Translations under genes and position numbers: made by a program | Assembly: GCA_020637855.1 (NCBI GenBank) | Contig: JACKJR010000002.1 | Coordinates: forward strand, 124,001-188,000 | DNA length: 64,000 nt | Reading direction: 5' to 3' | Origin: Rhodobiaceae bacterium | Lineage (GTDB): Bacteria; Pseudomonadota; Alphaproteobacteria; Rhizobiales; Tepidamorphaceae | Part shown: positions 60,228 to 64,000 of the stretch, piece after piece | How the letters are laid out: the number at the start of each line of letters is the position of its first letter | Numbering within the stretch: the stretch's first letter is position 1 | The notes under the pieces: model-generated | The model's input: the letters and a program-made list of their open reading frames with translations, nothing else | What the model was told of the DNA's origin: nothing | Databases searched by the model: none

Positions 60228-60611
60228 ATGCCCCCGACCACTTCAGCGTTTCCGTATTGTCTTCTTGCGCCGTTCTCCCCCAAGAGCGGCAGTTCTCATT
60301 CCCGATTTTCTTACTCCCGCATTTTTCGCAGGACAAATTCCAGGTAATTCGGGTGCCGTAGGGTAATAATCAGGTCAAGTTGCGTTGCAAAAATCAAAAG
60401 TTGAGAAAAATTGAAAAAATATCTGGCGTATTCACTGTATCGCTAGCTCTACGCTGAAAACGCAGCCGGTTTCAAAGCAAATATTTAAAATCTGAATGTT
60501 GCGCTGCACAAATGCGGAAGATGAATCCTCACGCATCTTTTTGGCGGTTTGTTGCGTAAACATCACTAGTTTACGCTCTGAATGCAGGCGTGAGGACATT
60601 GCCGCCCGGAA
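60228..60611. other. AT-rich region upstream of fadL with nested inverted repeats
   Basis: About 380 bases, locally AT-rich (60370-60430). TCCTCACGC (60526-60534) and GCGTGAGGA (60588-60596) are perfect inverted copies enclosing a hairpin GCGTAAAC (60554-60561) / GTTTACGC (60569-60576). No gene is seen. Function unknown; could be a 3' UTR of btuF or a leader for fadL. Confidence 0.5.
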
Positions 60612-61505
60612 TCAGTGCCGATGCAGTTCGCGGGCCGCTGATCTGAGCCGCTCTAGCGCCCTGGCCAACGGCGGGCCCGCGCAAATGATCTCCGACTGCG
60701 GAACCACGACGCGGCGTTCAGGCGGGAAACGGGATGCAACGATCGGATGCGCGAGGATTGCCGCGCCCTGATCGGCAGCATCGCCATCGCCGCGAAGCCC
60801 CTGCCCGTCGAGGATCAGCAGGTCGGCATCGATGGTCGCAAGGCGCTCGACGCCAATCTGCGCAAAGCCCTGCGTTTCAACAGCATTCTCAAGGCCCGCC
60901 GCACGCAGCAGCGCGTCCATCATCGTACCTCGTCCGGTCACGACGCCGCGCCGCTGCAGATAAAGCGCCTTCAGAGGTTTCCCGGCATTCTCACCGCCGG
61001 ATCGGGAAAAGGCATCACGCAGCTTACCCGCCTCGTCCCGGCCCCGCTCACCCTGCCCTATCAGTGCTCCGAACGTTTCCAGCTGGTCTGCTGCCTCCGC
61101 CGGCGTTCCGGGCACGGATAGCTGCGCGACATTGAGCCCGGCACGGCGCATCGCGGCTTTCGCGGGCCCGCCGGCAAACGGGCCGGCAAGAACCAGATCG
61201 GGATCGCGCAGGATGACATCTTCGGCCGAACCGCGGGTGAACTCGAACTGCGCAGCCTTGTCGGCATAAAACGACAGCAACCGGCGCGTCGCGTTCCAAC
61301 TCAGCGCTTCGATCTGCTCCGGATCGGCCAGCGCCAGAAGCAACTGGTCGGCACACATGTTGACCGACACGATGCGCTGCGGCGCATCCTCCGCATACGC
61401 TGGAATGAAAGCGCCAAGCCATGCAGCCAACGCAACCGCACCCATGGCTTGCCGCAGCGTGGCGGATTGCGCATGATCGCGCCGCGAAAACAACCGGCAC
61501 ATCAT
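60612..61505 (-). CDS. BtuF/FhuD-like periplasmic substrate-binding protein
   Basis: 297 residues from the ATG at 61505. A signal peptide (MGAVALAAWLGAFIPAYAED) is followed by RIVSVNMCADQLLLALADPE and LILRDPDLVLAG-type segments of class III binding proteins for cobalamin or iron chelates. No TonB receptor, permease or ATPase is next to it, and no cobalamin riboswitch was seen, so the ligand is open. Confidence 0.82.
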   Translation of the reverse strand: MMCRLFSRRDHAQSATLRQAMGAVALAAWLGAFIPAYAEDAPQRIVSVNMCADQLLLALADPEQIEALSWNATRRLLSFYADKAAQFEFTRGSAEDVILRDPDLVLAGPFAGGPAKAAMRRAGLNVAQLSVPGTPAEAADQLETFGALIGQGERGRDEAGKLRDAFSRSGGENAGKPLKALYLQRRGVVTGRGTMMDALLRAAGLENAVETQGFAQIGVERLATIDADLLILDGQGLRGDGDAADQGAAILAHPIVASRFPPERRVVVPQSEIICAGPPLARALERLRSAARELHRH

Positions 61506-61542
61506 ACCGCCGGGCAAGCCAGTACAATTGGGAGTACGCCGC

Positions 61543-62397
61543 ATGAAACTCGTCCGGTTCGGTTCAAAAGGCTTCGAGCGCCCCGGCATCATTGCCGCCG
61601 ACGGCACCATCCGCGATCTGTCGCATGTCGTAGCCGATATAACAGGCACTGCGCTGCGTCCGGAAGGCCTTGAACGCATTGCGCGTGTCGACCCCGACGA
61701 CCTGCCGCGTGCGCCCGACGATGCGCGTCTGGGCTCCTGCATCGCCATGCCCTACAATTTCGTCGCCATCGGCTTGAACTATACCGATCATGCCGAGGAA
61801 GCGAAGATGGCGATCCCAAAGGTGCCGATTATCTTCAACAAGGCGCCGACCTCGATCAGCGGCCCCTACGACGACGTCGTCTTGCCGCCGGGCGCGCGCA
61901 AGGGCGATTGGGAAGTCGAACTGGGTATCGTTATCGGCAGCCCTTGCGACCATGTCAGTGAGAGCACCGCGCTCGATCATGTGGCCGGCTATTGCATCTG
62001 CAACGACGTTTCCGAGCGCGAATACCAGATCGAGATGGATGGCCAGTGGGTCAAGGGCAAGAGTGCCCCGACATTCGGCCCCCTTGGCCCGTGGCTTGTC
62101 ACGAAAGACGAGGTTCCCAACGTTCAGAACCTCGCCATGTATCTCGACCTGAACGGTGCGCGGATGCAGTACGGTAACACGGCCAACATGATCTTCTCGG
62201 TGCCCTACATCGTCGCCTATGTCAGCCGCTTCATGAGCTTGCTTCCTGGTGACGTCATCGTTACCGGCACGCCGGCGGGCGTCGGCCTGGGCATGAACCC
62301 GCAGGTCTTCCTGAAAGCCGGCGACGAGATGGTGCTGGGCATCGATGGCTTGGGTGAACAGCGCCAAAGCGTCGTCGCCCATCGTCTGGAGAAATAG
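61543..62397 (+). CDS. Fumarylacetoacetate hydrolase family protein
   Basis: 284 residues from the ATG at 61543. FAH-fold motifs GLNYTDHAEEA, APTSISGPYDDVVLP, KGDWEVELGIVIG (metal Glu) and GDVIVTGTPAGVGLGMNP are present. Members include 2-hydroxyhepta-dienoate isomerases, acylpyruvate hydrolases and ureidoglycolate lyases; the exact reaction cannot be set. The gene starts 37 bases from the divergent BtuF-like gene. Confidence 0.88.
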   Translation: MKLVRFGSKGFERPGIIAADGTIRDLSHVVADITGTALRPEGLERIARVDPDDLPRAPDDARLGSCIAMPYNFVAIGLNYTDHAEEAKMAIPKVPIIFNKAPTSISGPYDDVVLPPGARKGDWEVELGIVIGSPCDHVSESTALDHVAGYCICNDVSEREYQIEMDGQWVKGKSAPTFGPLGPWLVTKDEVPNVQNLAMYLDLNGARMQYGNTANMIFSVPYIVAYVSRFMSLLPGDVIVTGTPAGVGLGMNPQVFLKAGDEMVLGIDGLGEQRQSVVAHRLEK

Positions 62398-62412
62398 CGC
62401 TACACAGGCGAT

Positions 62413-63489
62413 TTATCCGCGCGCGGCAAGAAACGACTGGGTGCCCGTCTTCGTCCAGGCGCCCAGACGCACCTTGGCGGCACGGTAGGATTCCAGAATC
62501 TTCGCAAACATCGCGTCGCTTGCGGCAGCCTCGTCCAGCACAGTCTCTGCCGCCTCGCGTGCCGCATCGAGCACCTCGGCGGGGTAATTGCGCAGCTTGA
62601 CGCCATGCTCGCCGACAAGCATGTCGAGCGACGCCCCGTTCATCCAGTCGGCCTCGGCAACCGACAATGCGTTTTCCGCCGCGCATGCATCGGACACGAT
62701 CGCCTGCAGGTTTGCCGGCAGCTCCGCAAAAGCCTTCGCCGAAATCAGGCATTCGCCAGTGCCATTGGGTTCGTGGAAACCGGGCGCGTAGTAGTACGGC
62801 GCAACCCGGTAGAACCCCTGCGCCATGTCAGACCACGGCCCGAGGAACTCGGCCGCATCGACGAGCCCCGACTGCAGTGCCCCGAAAATCTCACCGGGCG
62901 GCAACGAAACGGGCGCGCCGCCAAGCTTTTTCAGGATCGCGCCGCCCAGTCCCGGCATGCGCATCTTCAACCCCTTGATATCCTCAAGCGAGTTGATCTC
63001 CTTTCGGAACCAGCCACCCATCTGCATTCCGGTATTGCCGCCCATGAGCGGCTTGATACCGGCTGGCGCATAAAGTTCATCCCACAATGCCTGCCCGCCG
63101 CCATGCAGGATCCAGGCAGCATGCTCCGGCGCTGTGAGGCCGAAGGGAATGGCGGTGAAAAAGACGGATGCCGGGAGTTTGCCTTGCCAGAAGAAGCTTG
63201 CCGTATGGGCCATGTGAGCCGTGCCGGACTGAACCGCGTCGAACACTTCCAGCGCGGGCACGATCTCGCCAGCAGCATGAACCCTGACCGTCAAGGCACC
63301 ATTGCTCGCAGTCGTGATCCGCTGCGCCAGGCGCTCCGCGGTCACGCCGGGTCCCGGCAGGTTCTTGGGCCATGATGTAACCATGCGCCATGTGCGCGTG
63401 TCTTGCGCATGGACAATGGCCGGAGTGGCAAGCACGCCCGCGCCCGCCGCGCCGGAGGCCAGAAATCCGCGTCTGGTGATCGTGTTCAT
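62413..63489 (-). CDS. TRAP transporter solute-binding protein (DctP family)
   Basis: 358 residues. A Tat-type signal (TRRGFLASGAAGAG...AIVHAQ) is followed by WRMVTSWPKNLPGPGVTAER and SLEDIKGLKMRMPGLGGAIL, as in TakP-type proteins that bind keto acids. The dctQM membrane genes are not within the window. Its ATG overlaps the thiD stop (ATGA). Confidence 0.88.
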   Translation of the reverse strand: MNTITRRGFLASGAAGAGVLATPAIVHAQDTRTWRMVTSWPKNLPGPGVTAERLAQRITTASNGALTVRVHAAGEIVPALEVFDAVQSGTAHMAHTASFFWQGKLPASVFFTAIPFGLTAPEHAAWILHGGGQALWDELYAPAGIKPLMGGNTGMQMGGWFRKEINSLEDIKGLKMRMPGLGGAILKKLGGAPVSLPPGEIFGALQSGLVDAAEFLGPWSDMAQGFYRVAPYYYAPGFHEPNGTGECLISAKAFAELPANLQAIVSDACAAENALSVAEADWMNGASLDMLVGEHGVKLRNYPAEVLDAAREAAETVLDEAAASDAMFAKILESYRAAKVRLGAWTKTGTQSFLAARG

Positions 63490-64000
63490 GAAGTCTTGCC
63501 TTTCTTCCAGAGCGCATGGAAATGGTGCACCGGCCCGTGTCCCGAACCGACATGGAGTTCACCGGATGCAGCCAGCGCTCCGCTGAGATAGCTTTTCGCC
63601 GCGGCGATCGCGTCTTCAAGCGCATCGCCATGGGCAAGCCGTGCCGCGATCGCAGACGACAGCGTGCAGCCTGTGCCGTGCGTGTTGCTGGTTTCGATGC
63701 GCGGCGCGCTGAACAGCCTCGGTTCGCCTGCGCCAACCAGAACATCGACCGCATCGCCATCGAGATGCCCGCCCTTGACCAGCACGGTTTTTGCGCCGGC
63801 ACGCAACAGGGTCCGGCCTTGCAGGATCATCCCATCGATGTTCCCGGCAACCTCACCGCCTGCAAGAACAGCCGCCTCATGCATATTCGGCGTCACGAGA
63901 TCGGCCAGCGGCATCAGCTCCTCGCGGATGACCTTGACGGCTTCCGGTTTCAGCAACGGATCACCGCTGGTGGCAACCATCACGGGATCGAGCACGATGT
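63486..64000 (-). CDS. thiD: Hydroxymethylpyrimidine kinase ThiD (5' end cut)
   Basis: The frame is open to the right window edge; about 171 C-terminal residues are visible. LDPVMVATSGDPLL, VTPNMHEAAVLAG, VLVKGGHLDGDAVDVL and the catalytic NTHGTGCTLSSAIAA match HMP/HMP-P kinase of thiamine synthesis. The N-terminal half lies outside the window. The stop overlaps the TRAP protein start, an unusual pairing. Confidence 0.93.
   Translation of the reverse strand, partial: IVLDPVMVATSGDPLLKPEAVKVIREELMPLADLVTPNMHEAAVLAGGEVAGNIDGMILQGRTLLRAGAKTVLVKGGHLDGDAVDVLVGAGEPRLFSAPRIETSNTHGTGCTLSSAIAARLAHGDALEDAIAAAKSYLSGALAASGELHVGSGHGPVHHFHALWKKGKTS

Noticed and set aside
60228..61560. Cobalamin riboswitch near the BtuF-like gene
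   Set aside because: No B12-box-like sequence upstream of the start; the upstream gap is only 37 bases.

Overview
The window reads as a chromosomal segment of an alphaproteobacterium of the order Hyphomicrobiales (Rhizobiales). Evidence: a flagellar gene set with flbT, flaF, fliX, motE and DUF6468; several TTAA-N7-TTAA (CtrA-type) boxes; a single-cysteine DksA; a giant coiled-coil homologue of the Agrobacterium growth pole ring protein (GPR); and high-GC coding sequence. The genus cannot be fixed from the sequence alone. I saw no tRNA, rRNA, CRISPR array, insertion sequence or prophage. Genes at both window edges are cut.

Region 1 (1-23.2 kb) is a flagellar locus. On the minus strand are fliL, fliM, a DUF6468 gene, motE and a truncated large exported protein. 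On the plus strand are flgF-flgG-flgA-flgH. After dksA comes fliX, divergent from flgI-flgJ(cheL)-flbY/flgN-like, then a flaG-like gene. Two long flagellin paralogues, flbT and flaF follow on the plus strand. On the minus strand are flgE-flgK-flgL. Sigma-54-type -24/-12 elements precede flgF, flgI and, with one mismatch, flgE. CtrA-type boxes precede flbT and flagellin 2. This resembles the CtrA to FliX/FlbD/sigma-54 to FlbT/FlaF hierarchy of Caulobacter. The spacer between the flagellins contains a relict of flbT, which records a tandem duplication.

Region 2 (23.4-33 kb) holds a MoxR ATPase and its usual VWA (CoxE-like) partner, here separated by about 7.5 kb. Between them lie a GMC oxidoreductase, a DAO-family FAD oxidase, a SixA phosphatase, ycjX, ycjF and a SUMF1-fold protein. 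Structured extragenic repeats are concentrated around this region.

Region 3 (33-41 kb) is housekeeping and accessory: a YeeE/TsuA-type sulfur transporter, a methyltransferase, a CelD/BioF2-type acyltransferase, a universal stress protein, a PuuA-like glutamine synthetase, a membrane protein, a 2Fe-2S ferredoxin, an Hpt protein and a conserved small protein next to a perfect CtrA box.

Region 4 (41.1-46.4 kb) is the 1753-residue GPR-like protein. It has two exact periodic arrays: 57 consecutive 11-residue repeats and 15 consecutive 29-residue repeats. I consider this the most striking structure in the window.

Region 5 (46.6-64 kb) contains an Mla/MCE lipid transport operon (mlaE-mlaF-mlaD-pqiC) and the dgcN-dgcA pair for D-glutamate use, which meets an MFS transporter gene tail to tail. 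Further on are a CheZ-type phosphatase, a PLP dehydratase, a glycosyltransferase plus metallophosphoesterase pair, an SDR lacking the canonical catalytic Tyr/Lys, FadL, an orphan BtuF-like protein, a FAH-family hydrolase, a TRAP solute-binding protein and a truncated thiD.
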